Shown piece after piece: positions 1 through 6,474 of a stretch of DNA of 8,087 nucleotides. A model generated the notes under the pieces. It ran no database searches and was not told where the DNA came from. It saw only the letters and a list, made by a program, of their open reading frames with translations. This stretch comes from an uncultured Caryophanales bacterium (GTDB lineage Bacteria > Bacillota_I > Bacilli_A > RFN20 > CAG-826): NCBI GenBank assembly GCA_946183335.1, contig CAMGZN010000046.1, positions 1 to 8,087 on the forward strand. The letters run 5' to 3'. Made by a program: the position numbers and the translations under genes. Every line of letters begins with the position of its first letter. Positions within the stretch are counted from its first letter, which is position 1.

Positions 1-34
1 AACCGACGATTATATTATATAAAATAATATCCAT
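1..34 (-). CDS. plsY: N-terminal fragment of a membrane protein, probably PlsY acyl-phosphate glycerol-3-phosphate acyltransferase
   Basis: Only 11 codons are inside the window, reading leftward from an ATG at 34-32: M-D-I-I-L-Y-N-I-I-V-G. A strong Shine-Dalgarno AGGAG (46-42, minus strand) sits 7 bases before the ATG and a plausible promoter lies further upstream, so this looks like a real gene start. The visible residues are strongly hydrophobic, as at the start of a first membrane helix. PlsY is a multi-pass membrane enzyme that moves an acyl group from acyl-phosphate to glycerol-3-phosphate in phospholipid synthesis, and it commonly begins with a membrane segment of this kind. Assignment to PlsY rests mainly on position: in Bacillus and relatives plsY is divergent from parE. 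The sequence seen is too short to prove the family. Confidence 0.55.
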   Translation of the reverse strand, partial: MDIILYNIIVG

Positions 35-58
35 TTCAAATCTCCTAAATACGCGTAT

Positions 59-88
59 ATTCTAATAAAAAACTGCGTTACTTTTCAA
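59..88 (-). promoter_or_regulatory. Predicted sigma-A promoter of the leftward gene (plsY)
   Basis: On the minus strand a TTGAAA -35 element (88-83) is followed after 18 bases by a TAGAAT -10 element (64-59). Each differs from the housekeeping consensus at one position. Transcription would begin near base 52, giving an 18-base leader that contains the AGGAG ribosome binding site at 46-42. A 10-base perfect palindrome ATACGCGTAT (49-58) covers the predicted start point. The -35 element borders the -35 position of the divergent parE promoter. Confidence 0.5.
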
Positions 89-97
89 CATTTTGTT

Positions 98-106
98 TGC
101 TATAAT
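98..106 (+). promoter_or_regulatory. Predicted extended -10 promoter of parE-parC
   Basis: TGCTATAAT at 98-106 is a perfect extended -10 element (TG, one base, TATAAT). The -35 position 17 bases upstream (78-83, TTACTT) matches poorly, which extended -10 promoters tolerate. The predicted start point near 113 leaves a leader of about 20 bases before the parE ATG. That leader has no good Shine-Dalgarno; the closest match, GGAA at 115-118, is 14 bases from the ATG. Confidence 0.6.
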
Positions 107-132
107 CAATTTCTGGAAATTGAAATTTAGAT

Positions 133-2076
133 ATGGCTGACAACAATAAAAAATCTTCATATACAGCTGCTGATATTGACCTTCTTGAAGGTCTTTCTGG
201 CGTTCGAAAAAGACCAGCCATGTACATCGGCTCAACTAACCTCAATGGACTACATCATTTAGTCTGGGAAATCGTTGATAACGCTGTTGATGAAGCACTC
301 AATGGATTCGGCAATGAAATCGTCTTAACCATCCATAAGGATGGTTCTTTGTCAGTTTTGGATGGTGGAAGAGGTATTCCAGTTGACATACATAAGGCCA
401 CCGGAATGCCGGCTGTACAACTCATTTTTACAACCCTTCATTCGGGTGGAAAATTCTCTAATAAAGCCTATCAAAGTAGTGCTGGTTTACATGGTGTTGG
501 AAGTTCTGTAACTAACGCCCTTTCTGAGTACTGTGATGTCACTGTTTTTAGGGACGGAAAGACATATCATATTCGCTTCAAAGATGGTGGAAAACTTGAG
601 ACTCCTCTTGAGGTTCTTGGTAATACCAAGAAGCGTGGTTCTTTAATCAGATTTAAACCAGATGCGAAGATCTTTTCCAGCGTTGATTTTAAATACGACA
701 TTATCGCAAACCACATCCAAGAAAGTGCCTACCTTTTGCGTGGTGTGAAATTCGTTCTTCATGACGAAAGAAGCAATCAACATGCTGAATTCTGTTATAA
801 AGACGGAATTAAAGAGTATGTGAACTACTTAACAGAGAAAAAACAACATATTGGTGAGTCGATTTACTTTGAAGGAAAAGAAAACGGAATTGCAATTAGT
901 ATTGCTTTGCAATACTGTTCTGAAGATTATCAAGAAACAATCTATTCTTACGCTAATAATGTGAGAACTCGTGACGGTGGAACTCATGAACAGGGTTTAC
1001 GCGCTGGAATCACCAAAGTTGTGAATGATTATGCAGAACAAAATAACCTTTTACGTAGTAAACAAAAACTTGAAGGTAATGATATTCGTGAAGGATTAAC
1101 TGCAGTAATTAGCTTAAAAATTCCTGAACAAAAGCTTGAATTTGAAGGTCAAACAAAACAAAGATTAGGATCACCAGAGGTTCAACCAATGGTATCTAGC
1201 TTTATTTATAATAACTTTAGTTATTATCTTAACGAACACAAAGAATTTGCAGTCTCTTTGATCCAAAAATGTTTAAAGGCTCAATCGGCTCGAATTGCAG
1301 CTCGAAAAGCTAAAGAAGAGATTCGTTCTAAGAAAAGTATCAAACAAGACATAGTCTTGTCTGATAAACTTACTCCAGCAACATCTAAAGACTATGATAG
1401 TAATGAATTATTCATTGTTGAGGGTGATTCTGCTGGTGGAACAGCGAAAAACTCACGTGATCGAGCCCATCAAGCCATATTACCACTGCGTGGTAAACCA
1501 TTAAATACTTTTGGCCTAACTTTAGAAAAAGTCTTAAAAAATGAAGAATGTGCGACATTAATCAACACAATTGGTGCTGGTGTAAATGAGTCCTTTAATA
1601 TTGACCATGCCAAGTATGGCAAAATCATCATTATGACCGATGCTGACACCGATGGAGCCCATATTCAAACACTTTTAATAACCTTCTTCTATGGTTTTAT
1701 GCCAGAACTCATTAAGAAGGGTAAACTATTCGTCGCGATGCCGCCATTATACCGCATCGCTCGTGAAGTGAATCATAAAATGATTCATCGTTATGCCTGG
1801 GATGATGCTGGACTAGAAAAAGCCAAAAAAGAAGTTGGCGCAGGATGTCGTGTTTCTCGCTATAAAGGACTTGGTGAAATGAGTGCTGAACAACTCTGGG
1901 AAACCACAATGAATCCAGCGACAAGACAATTAACACAAGTCACAATTGAAGACTCGCTTTTAGCTGCCCAAGAAGTGAATGTTTTAATGGGTAATGATCC
2001 AGCAAACAGACGTCATTGGATTGAAGAAAATATTAACTTCAACGAAGTTGATTCGTTTATTGATGAGGTGAAATAA
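133..2076 (+). CDS. parE: DNA topoisomerase IV subunit B (ParE)
   Basis: ParE is the ATPase subunit of topoisomerase IV, the type IIA enzyme that unlinks daughter chromosomes in a ParC2ParE2 complex. The 647 residues match the family's usual length. The GHKL ATPase domain has catalytic Glu46 and Mg-binding Asn50 (EIVDNAVDEAL), the DxGxG box at 77-81 and the ATP lid SAGLHGVGSS (116-125). The transducer domain has the Q340-T341-K342 loop, whose lysine contacts the gamma-phosphate. The TOPRIM domain has EGDSAGG with Glu430, PLRGK (451-455) and the metal-binding DADTD (Asp503/505/507). The YKGLGEM block (577-583) and the WETTMNP segment complete the C-terminal part. ParE rather than GyrB is indicated by the downstream partner being ParC-like and by overall resemblance to Gram-positive ParE. 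The ATG fits the family N-terminus but has only a poor ribosome binding site. It probably starts an operon with parC, one base downstream. Confidence 0.96.
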   Translation: MADNNKKSSYTAADIDLLEGLSGVRKRPAMYIGSTNLNGLHHLVWEIVDNAVDEALNGFGNEIVLTIHKDGSLSVLDGGRGIPVDIHKATGMPAVQLIFTTLHSGGKFSNKAYQSSAGLHGVGSSVTNALSEYCDVTVFRDGKTYHIRFKDGGKLETPLEVLGNTKKRGSLIRFKPDAKIFSSVDFKYDIIANHIQESAYLLRGVKFVLHDERSNQHAEFCYKDGIKEYVNYLTEKKQHIGESIYFEGKENGIAISIALQYCSEDYQETIYSYANNVRTRDGGTHEQGLRAGITKVVNDYAEQNNLLRSKQKLEGNDIREGLTAVISLKIPEQKLEFEGQTKQRLGSPEVQPMVSSFIYNNFSYYLNEHKEFAVSLIQKCLKAQSARIAARKAKEEIRSKKSIKQDIVLSDKLTPATSKDYDSNELFIVEGDSAGGTAKNSRDRAHQAILPLRGKPLNTFGLTLEKVLKNEECATLINTIGAGVNESFNIDHAKYGKIIIMTDADTDGAHIQTLLITFFYGFMPELIKKGKLFVAMPPLYRIAREVNHKMIHRYAWDDAGLEKAKKEVGAGCRVSRYKGLGEMSAEQLWETTMNPATRQLTQVTIEDSLLAAQEVNVLMGNDPANRRHWIEENINFNEVDSFIDEVK

Positions 2077-2077
2077 G

Positions 2078-4702
2078 ATGGCGAAGAAACACGTTATTCA
2101 ACCAGTCGAAATCGTCGAAAACATCCATCATGAAACGATGGAAGAGATTATTGGAAGTCGCTTTGCGACTTACGCCAAATACGTTATCCAAGATCGTGCC
2201 ATTCCAGATGCTCGTGACGGCTTAAAACCAGTTCAAAGGCGAATCATCTATGCCATGTATAAAGATGGTAACATTTACTCACGTCCAACCAGAAAATGTG
2301 CTCATACTGTTGGCGCAGTTATGGGTACTTATCACCCACATGGTGATAGTTCCATCTATGAAGCACTTGTTCGCATGAGTCAAACATGGAAGGTTAACAA
2401 CCCATTAATTGACTTCCAAGGCAACAACGGATCCATCGACGGAGATGGTCCTGCTGCTTACCGTTATACCGAGGCTAGATTAAGCCAAATTGCGGAAGAA
2501 ATGATCCGTGATATTGATAAAGATACAGTGGACATGTCACTCAATTTTGACGACACTACTTTTGAACCTGTTGTTGTGCCTTCTCGCTTCCCAAATTTAC
2601 TTGTTAACGGAACCGAAGGAATTGCTGTTGGAATGGCTACAGAAATCCCAACGCATAACCTCAAAGAGGTTATTGATGCAATAATTTATCGTATCAATCA
2701 CGTGAGAGTCGAACCTCAAGATCTTCTTCAATTTATCCCTGGGCCAGACTTCCCAGGAGGCGCAAAAATCATCCGTTCAAAAGGCCTTGAAGACATCTAT
2801 TTAGAGGGCCGTGGACGTATTGAAATTCTCTCCAAAACAGAGGTCATCAACAACGATAAAGAAAAGAAGATTATTGTCACTGAAATTCCATACAAATCCG
2901 TGAAAATTGACATTGTTCACGAGATCGATATGCTTCGTCACGATAATGTTCTTCCAGGCATCGCTGAAGTTCGTGATGAATCTGACAGACAAGGTTTAAG
3001 AATCGTCATTGATGTTAAAAAAGACGCCAATATTGACGTTATTCATCAATATCTTTTAAGTAAGTCTGGATTACGTTCATCTTACTCAGCAAACATGGTC
3101 GCAATTGTTAATGGCTCGCCGAAAACAATGAATCTTTTAGATTTCATTGATTGCTATATTGAACACCAAGTTAACGTCATCACTCGCCGCTCCAATTTTG
3201 AGCTTCAAAAGAACCAATCCCGACTCCATATCGTTGACGGTTTAATCAAAGCGATTTCCATCCTTGATGACATCGTTAATTTAATTCGTCAAAGTAAGGA
3301 CAAAGCTGACGCAAAAAAGAATTTACAAGATAAATTCGGCTTTACTGAAGCCCAATCTGAGGCAATTGTCATGCTTCAACTTTACAAATTATCAAACACT
3401 GATATCACAACACTTTTAAATGAGAAAAAGAACCTCGAAAGTAATATCGAATTCCTTAATGGAATTCTTGAAGATAGAAATAAACTTAATCGTCTCCTTT
3501 GCAGTGACCTTCGTGAGATCGCAAAAAAGTACGGTTATGAACGTAAAACACAAATTATTGATAAGCAAGAATCAACGCAAATTGATAAACGTGACTTAAT
3601 CAATAAAGAACTTGTACAACTCGCTATAACTCGTGATGGATATTTTAAATATTCATCACTCAAATCATATCGCAGTAGCGGTGAAGATCCACTTCCAGGA
3701 ATGAAGGACGGAGATGTCCTTGTTTATAACGGAGAAGTCTTCACAACAGACTACCTCATTTGTTTTACAAATGCCGGAAACTTCCTTTATGTGCCTGTTC
3801 ACCAATTAACGGAAAATAAGTGGAAAGATGAAGGACGACACATCAACTATCTTATTTCCTTAAATCCTAATGAAAAAATAGTGCGTGCATACGCGGTCGA
3901 CGTCTTTAGAAACGATTTATTCTTCGCTTTAGTGACGAAAAATGGTCAAATTAAACGTCTTCCAGTCTCTGATTTCCAAGTTGTTCGTTATTCAAAACCA
4001 CTCATTTGTATCAAATTGCTCCAAGACGACGAGCTTGTTGACGTCGCTTTAACGGACGGAGACTCTAATTTAGTCCTTTTCACCAGCGACGGAAATTCAA
4101 CGATGTTTAATGAGAACGAACTTCCAACAAGTGGTATGCGAAGTGGTGGTGTAAAATCGTTTGCAAAACTAGGTAAAGCACACATCGTAAATTTACTTGC
4201 TTATCCAAAGGATAACACAAACGGAAAAGTCGTAATTATTACGGATAAAGCATGCATCAGAATTTATGATGTTGAAAAGACTGAATTAACCTCTCGTTTA
4301 GGCAAGGCATCCAATGTGTTCAGAAGCTTCAAATCTGACGTCCATGAACTTGTTTACGCTTTCAAATTAAACAAGGAAGAAGAAGTCAATAAGATCCGTT
4401 TCCTCACCAATATGCAAGACATTCAGGAAATTGTGGTGGATGATTATCACCTCACTCCAATGGATCGATACGCTAAACAAAGCGTCCAAATGGGGGCAAA
4501 AATTCGTCTTGTGACGCCATTTATTGAATCAAACGAATTTGTTGACGCAAAAATCGTTTCTCATTACGTTCCAAAAGAGGTCGTTCATGATTTTAAAGAA
4601 GACTTACCAAAAGAGGAAGCTTCTTTAGAAGAAATCAAAGAAGAAGAGGAAAAAGGATACACCCAAATTTCCATCTTCGACGATGACTTCCTAAACGATT
4701 AA
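2078..4702 (+). CDS. parC: DNA topoisomerase IV subunit A (ParC)
   Basis: ParC is the DNA breakage-reunion subunit of topoisomerase IV. The N-terminal winged-helix/tower region (about 20-490) carries the catalytic pair Arg129-Tyr130 in AAYRYTEARLS; Tyr130 forms the covalent link to DNA. The quinolone region YHPHGDSSIYE has Ser91 and Glu95, equivalent to GyrA Ser83 and Asp87, the usual susceptible residues. A coiled-coil gate segment (about 380-490) is followed by a beta-pinwheel C-terminal domain (about 510-845). That domain lacks the GyrA box (QRRGGKG type), which argues for ParC over GyrA. At 874 residues it is somewhat longer than typical Gram-positive ParC (roughly 800-820). The extra length includes a very acidic tail ending in QISIFDDDFLND, which contains a sliding-clamp-binding-like motif. 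GAGGTG at 2065-2070, inside the end of parE, lies 7 bases before the ATG, so translation is probably coupled to parE. Confidence 0.96.
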   Translation: MAKKHVIQPVEIVENIHHETMEEIIGSRFATYAKYVIQDRAIPDARDGLKPVQRRIIYAMYKDGNIYSRPTRKCAHTVGAVMGTYHPHGDSSIYEALVRMSQTWKVNNPLIDFQGNNGSIDGDGPAAYRYTEARLSQIAEEMIRDIDKDTVDMSLNFDDTTFEPVVVPSRFPNLLVNGTEGIAVGMATEIPTHNLKEVIDAIIYRINHVRVEPQDLLQFIPGPDFPGGAKIIRSKGLEDIYLEGRGRIEILSKTEVINNDKEKKIIVTEIPYKSVKIDIVHEIDMLRHDNVLPGIAEVRDESDRQGLRIVIDVKKDANIDVIHQYLLSKSGLRSSYSANMVAIVNGSPKTMNLLDFIDCYIEHQVNVITRRSNFELQKNQSRLHIVDGLIKAISILDDIVNLIRQSKDKADAKKNLQDKFGFTEAQSEAIVMLQLYKLSNTDITTLLNEKKNLESNIEFLNGILEDRNKLNRLLCSDLREIAKKYGYERKTQIIDKQESTQIDKRDLINKELVQLAITRDGYFKYSSLKSYRSSGEDPLPGMKDGDVLVYNGEVFTTDYLICFTNAGNFLYVPVHQLTENKWKDEGRHINYLISLNPNEKIVRAYAVDVFRNDLFFALVTKNGQIKRLPVSDFQVVRYSKPLICIKLLQDDELVDVALTDGDSNLVLFTSDGNSTMFNENELPTSGMRSGGVKSFAKLGKAHIVNLLAYPKDNTNGKVVIITDKACIRIYDVEKTELTSRLGKASNVFRSFKSDVHELVYAFKLNKEEEVNKIRFLTNMQDIQEIVVDDYHLTPMDRYAKQSVQMGAKIRLVTPFIESNEFVDAKIVSHYVPKEVVHDFKEDLPKEEASLEEIKEEEEKGYTQISIFDDDFLND

Positions 4703-4721
4703 AATCATTAAAAAATAATGC

Positions 4722-4749
4722 AAAAACGCCATAAAATCGGCGTTTTTTT
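4722..4749 (+). terminator. Rho-independent terminator of parE-parC
   Basis: A 9-bp perfect stem (4722-4730 AAAAACGCC pairing with 4739-4747 GGCGTTTTT) encloses an 8-base loop. It is followed by an uninterrupted run of T to 4749. It begins 19 bases after the parC stop and separates this operon from the yqeG operon. Confidence 0.88.
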
Positions 4750-4774
4750 CATACATATGCGAATTATTCTCGCT

Positions 4775-4788
4775 TTTAGTTAACTAAA
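4775..4788. promoter_or_regulatory. 14-base perfect palindrome, candidate operator
   Basis: TTTAGTTAACTAAA is a perfect inverted repeat with no spacer. It ends 7 bases before the TATAAT box at 4796 and overlaps the position where a -35 element would lie. That placement suits a repressor or activator site for the yqeG-rsfS operon. A palindrome of this length can arise by chance in a window of this size and base composition, so only its position supports a role. Confidence 0.3.
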
Positions 4789-4795
4789 GAACGTG

Positions 4796-4801
4796 TATAA
4801 T
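4796..4801 (+). promoter_or_regulatory. Predicted -10 box of the yqeG-yqeH-nadD/yqeK-rsfS operon
   Basis: TATAAT is a perfect -10 consensus directly downstream of a terminator and directly upstream of a tight operon. No convincing -35 is present; at 17-bp spacing the sequence is CTTTTA. Counting 7 bases on from the last T puts the start of transcription at 4808, the A of the preferred yqeG ATG, so the transcript may have no leader. Confidence 0.6.
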
Positions 4802-4807
4802 TATGAT

Positions 4808-5329
4808 ATGTGCAAAGTTTATGTTCCTTATGCCCATGCTAAATCAATCTTTGAAATTGAGATTGATTTTTATAAGAAACATGGAATTAAGACCGTTTTA
4901 TCGGATCTAGACAATACTCTAGATTCGTATAAAACAAAGACACCAAGCGCAAACGTTGTTTCTTTTAAGGAAGTTTTACAGGAAAACGGGATTGAATTAT
5001 TTATCATCTCCAACAACACTGGAAAACGTGTCCAAGAATACGCCGATGCTCTTTGTGTTAGATACGCTTCCGCCGTTGGTAAACCATTTGCTCGAAAGCT
5101 GAAACGTAAACTTAGTCAAGCACAGATTGATTTAAAAACAGCGGTACTTGTTGGCGATCAAACTGTCACTGATATTGCTTCAGCAAATCGTGCTGGAATA
5201 CTTTGTATTCTCACCGATAAAATTGTCAAAGAAGATCAACCAACAACACACTTTAACCGCTTGTTTGATCGCCCGATTCGTCATCGCTTAAAGCGAAAAG
5301 GCAAGTTAATTGATTGGAGGGAAAGATAA
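4808..5329 (+). CDS. yqeG: YqeG family HAD phosphatase
   Basis: This is a small HAD-superfamily hydrolase of the YqeG type (HAD subfamily IIIA), likely a cytoplasmic phosphatase of unknown substrate. With the ATG at 4808 it has 173 residues, the usual family length. Motif I is DLDNT (33-37) with nucleophile Asp33 and acid/base Asp35. Motif II is Ser68 in ISNN, motif III is Lys92 in VGKPFARK, and motif IV is GDQTVTD (116-122). The basic tail RHRLKRKGK is also typical. A GTG at 4793 would add five residues, but it is overlapped by the TATAAT box. Alignment with the Bacillus YqeG N-terminus, recalled from memory, begins at the 4808 ATG. No Shine-Dalgarno precedes either start. The gene leads an operon; its stop TAA shares one base with the ATG of yqeH, so the two are probably translationally coupled. 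Confidence 0.9.
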   Translation: MCKVYVPYAHAKSIFEIEIDFYKKHGIKTVLSDLDNTLDSYKTKTPSANVVSFKEVLQENGIELFIISNNTGKRVQEYADALCVRYASAVGKPFARKLKRKLSQAQIDLKTAVLVGDQTVTDIASANRAGILCILTDKIVKEDQPTTHFNRLFDRPIRHRLKRKGKLIDWRER

Positions 5330-6471
5330 TGGCAAAAATTTCTCAAATTCGTCGCTGCTATAGTTGCGGCGCGGTCTTACAATCTGAAGACCCAACAAAA
5401 GAAGGATACGTGAAAAAGGAAACACTCGAAAATGCTTCCCAAAACTTTTTGTTTTGTGACCATTGTTTTGAACTAGAGCGTTACCAAAACAAATCCAATG
5501 AACCAGAAGTCAGTGAAGACTATTTAAAGTTCATCATGGACGCTAAGCGTAAAAACGCTTTGCTTGTTTACGTTGTAAATCTCTTCTCTTTTGAAGCTAG
5601 TTTCTCCCCTCAAATCAACGCGATTATTCAAGGAATGGATATTCTTGTTGTCGGAAATAAGTTTGACCTCTTACCAAATAGTTGCACTGAAGAAGAAACA
5701 AAAGAATACGTTGCTCATCGTTTCCGTGCCTCTGGCGTTAAACTCACTAGAGATGATGTTGTCTTAGCAACCGCGACCACGGATGAAAACGCGAAAAATA
5801 TTCTTTCAAGAATATACGAACTTAGAAATGGACGCGACGTTTATGTTATCGGTGCGTCTATGAGTGGTAAAACCACTCTTGTTCAATCGTTCCTTCGTGT
5901 TTACTCAAATATGAGTAAAGGAACAATTTCCACTCATCTTTATCCAAAGACCAAATTATCGGTCATGGAAATTCCATTATCTCGTACAACATCATTATAT
6001 GATGCTCCGGGACTTTCCATTAATAACTCGATTCTTTTTAACCTTGATCGAGCCACATTAAAACAAATCTACTTAACCAAGGCTGTCGAAGCTAAAAAAG
6101 TTAGCCTCGAGGAAGGCCAAGTTCTTTGCTTCGGTGGAATTGGTTACATCCAACTCTTAAAAGGCAAGAAAACGGACTTTAAATGCTATTTCCATGATCA
6201 TGTTGAGTTAAAGAAGATTACTGGCCAACACGTCGATGAGAAATTTATTCAACTAGTTCTCCGTAAACGTTTAATTCCATCCTTGCCACGCATCCATTCC
6301 GGACATGATTTAGATGTCTTTGAAATTACTATTACCGAAAGTAATTTCCGCGATATTGGTGTACAAGGTTTAGGCTGGATTAACTTTAAAGCCGCTAATC
6401 AAACATTCCGTATCTGCATTCCAAAAGGAGTTGCGATTTATTCGTCAAGACCAAAGGTCTTAGCTAAGTAA
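5329..6471 (+). CDS. yqeH: YqeH, circularly permuted ribosome-assembly GTPase
   Basis: YqeH is a cytoplasmic GTPase needed for 30S ribosomal subunit assembly. The 380-residue protein starts with a zinc finger (Cys10, Cys13, Cys43, Cys46). The GTPase motifs follow in permuted order: G4 NKFD (110-113), a weak G5 region (147-155), G1 P-loop GASMSGKTT (175-183), a G2 region at 206-209, and G3 DAPG (225-228). The C-terminal RNA-binding domain includes GLGWINF and IPKGV. Two key positions are unusual: the P-loop Asn typical of this class is Met178, and the G2 PGTT-type sequence reads PKTK. The ATG at 5329 is chosen because GGAGG (5316-5320) lies 8 bases upstream and the TAATG junction with yqeG is typical. 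A TTG at 5314 would place the Shine-Dalgarno inside the gene. Confidence 0.94.
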   Translation: MAKISQIRRCYSCGAVLQSEDPTKEGYVKKETLENASQNFLFCDHCFELERYQNKSNEPEVSEDYLKFIMDAKRKNALLVYVVNLFSFEASFSPQINAIIQGMDILVVGNKFDLLPNSCTEEETKEYVAHRFRASGVKLTRDDVVLATATTDENAKNILSRIYELRNGRDVYVIGASMSGKTTLVQSFLRVYSNMSKGTISTHLYPKTKLSVMEIPLSRTTSLYDAPGLSINNSILFNLDRATLKQIYLTKAVEAKKVSLEEGQVLCFGGIGYIQLLKGKKTDFKCYFHDHVELKKITGQHVDEKFIQLVLRKRLIPSLPRIHSGHDLDVFEITITESNFRDIGVQGLGWINFKAANQTFRICIPKGVAIYSSRPKVLAK

Positions 6472-6474
6472 TTC

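Noticed and set aside
2342..2365. Possible quinolone-resistance changes in ParC
   Set aside because: Ser91 and Glu95 are the usual susceptible-type residues.
1712..4185. Minus-strand open frames of 63-74 codons inside parE and parC
   Set aside because: They lie wholly within strongly conserved coding sequence on the other strand, show no recognisable family motifs, and look like shadows.
133..4702. Possibility that the pair is gyrB-gyrA
   Set aside because: The second gene lacks a GyrA box, both proteins resemble Gram-positive topoisomerase IV subunits, and the likely plsY neighbour fits parE-parC.
4793..4807. Alternative GTG start of yqeG adding five residues
   Set aside because: The codon and those after it are overlapped by the TATAAT promoter box, no Shine-Dalgarno precedes it, and the YqeG family N-terminus aligns from the ATG at 4808.
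5314..5328. Alternative TTG start of yqeH adding five residues
   Set aside because: It would put the GGAGG ribosome binding site inside the gene. The ATG at 5329 has ideal spacing and a typical TAATG overlap.
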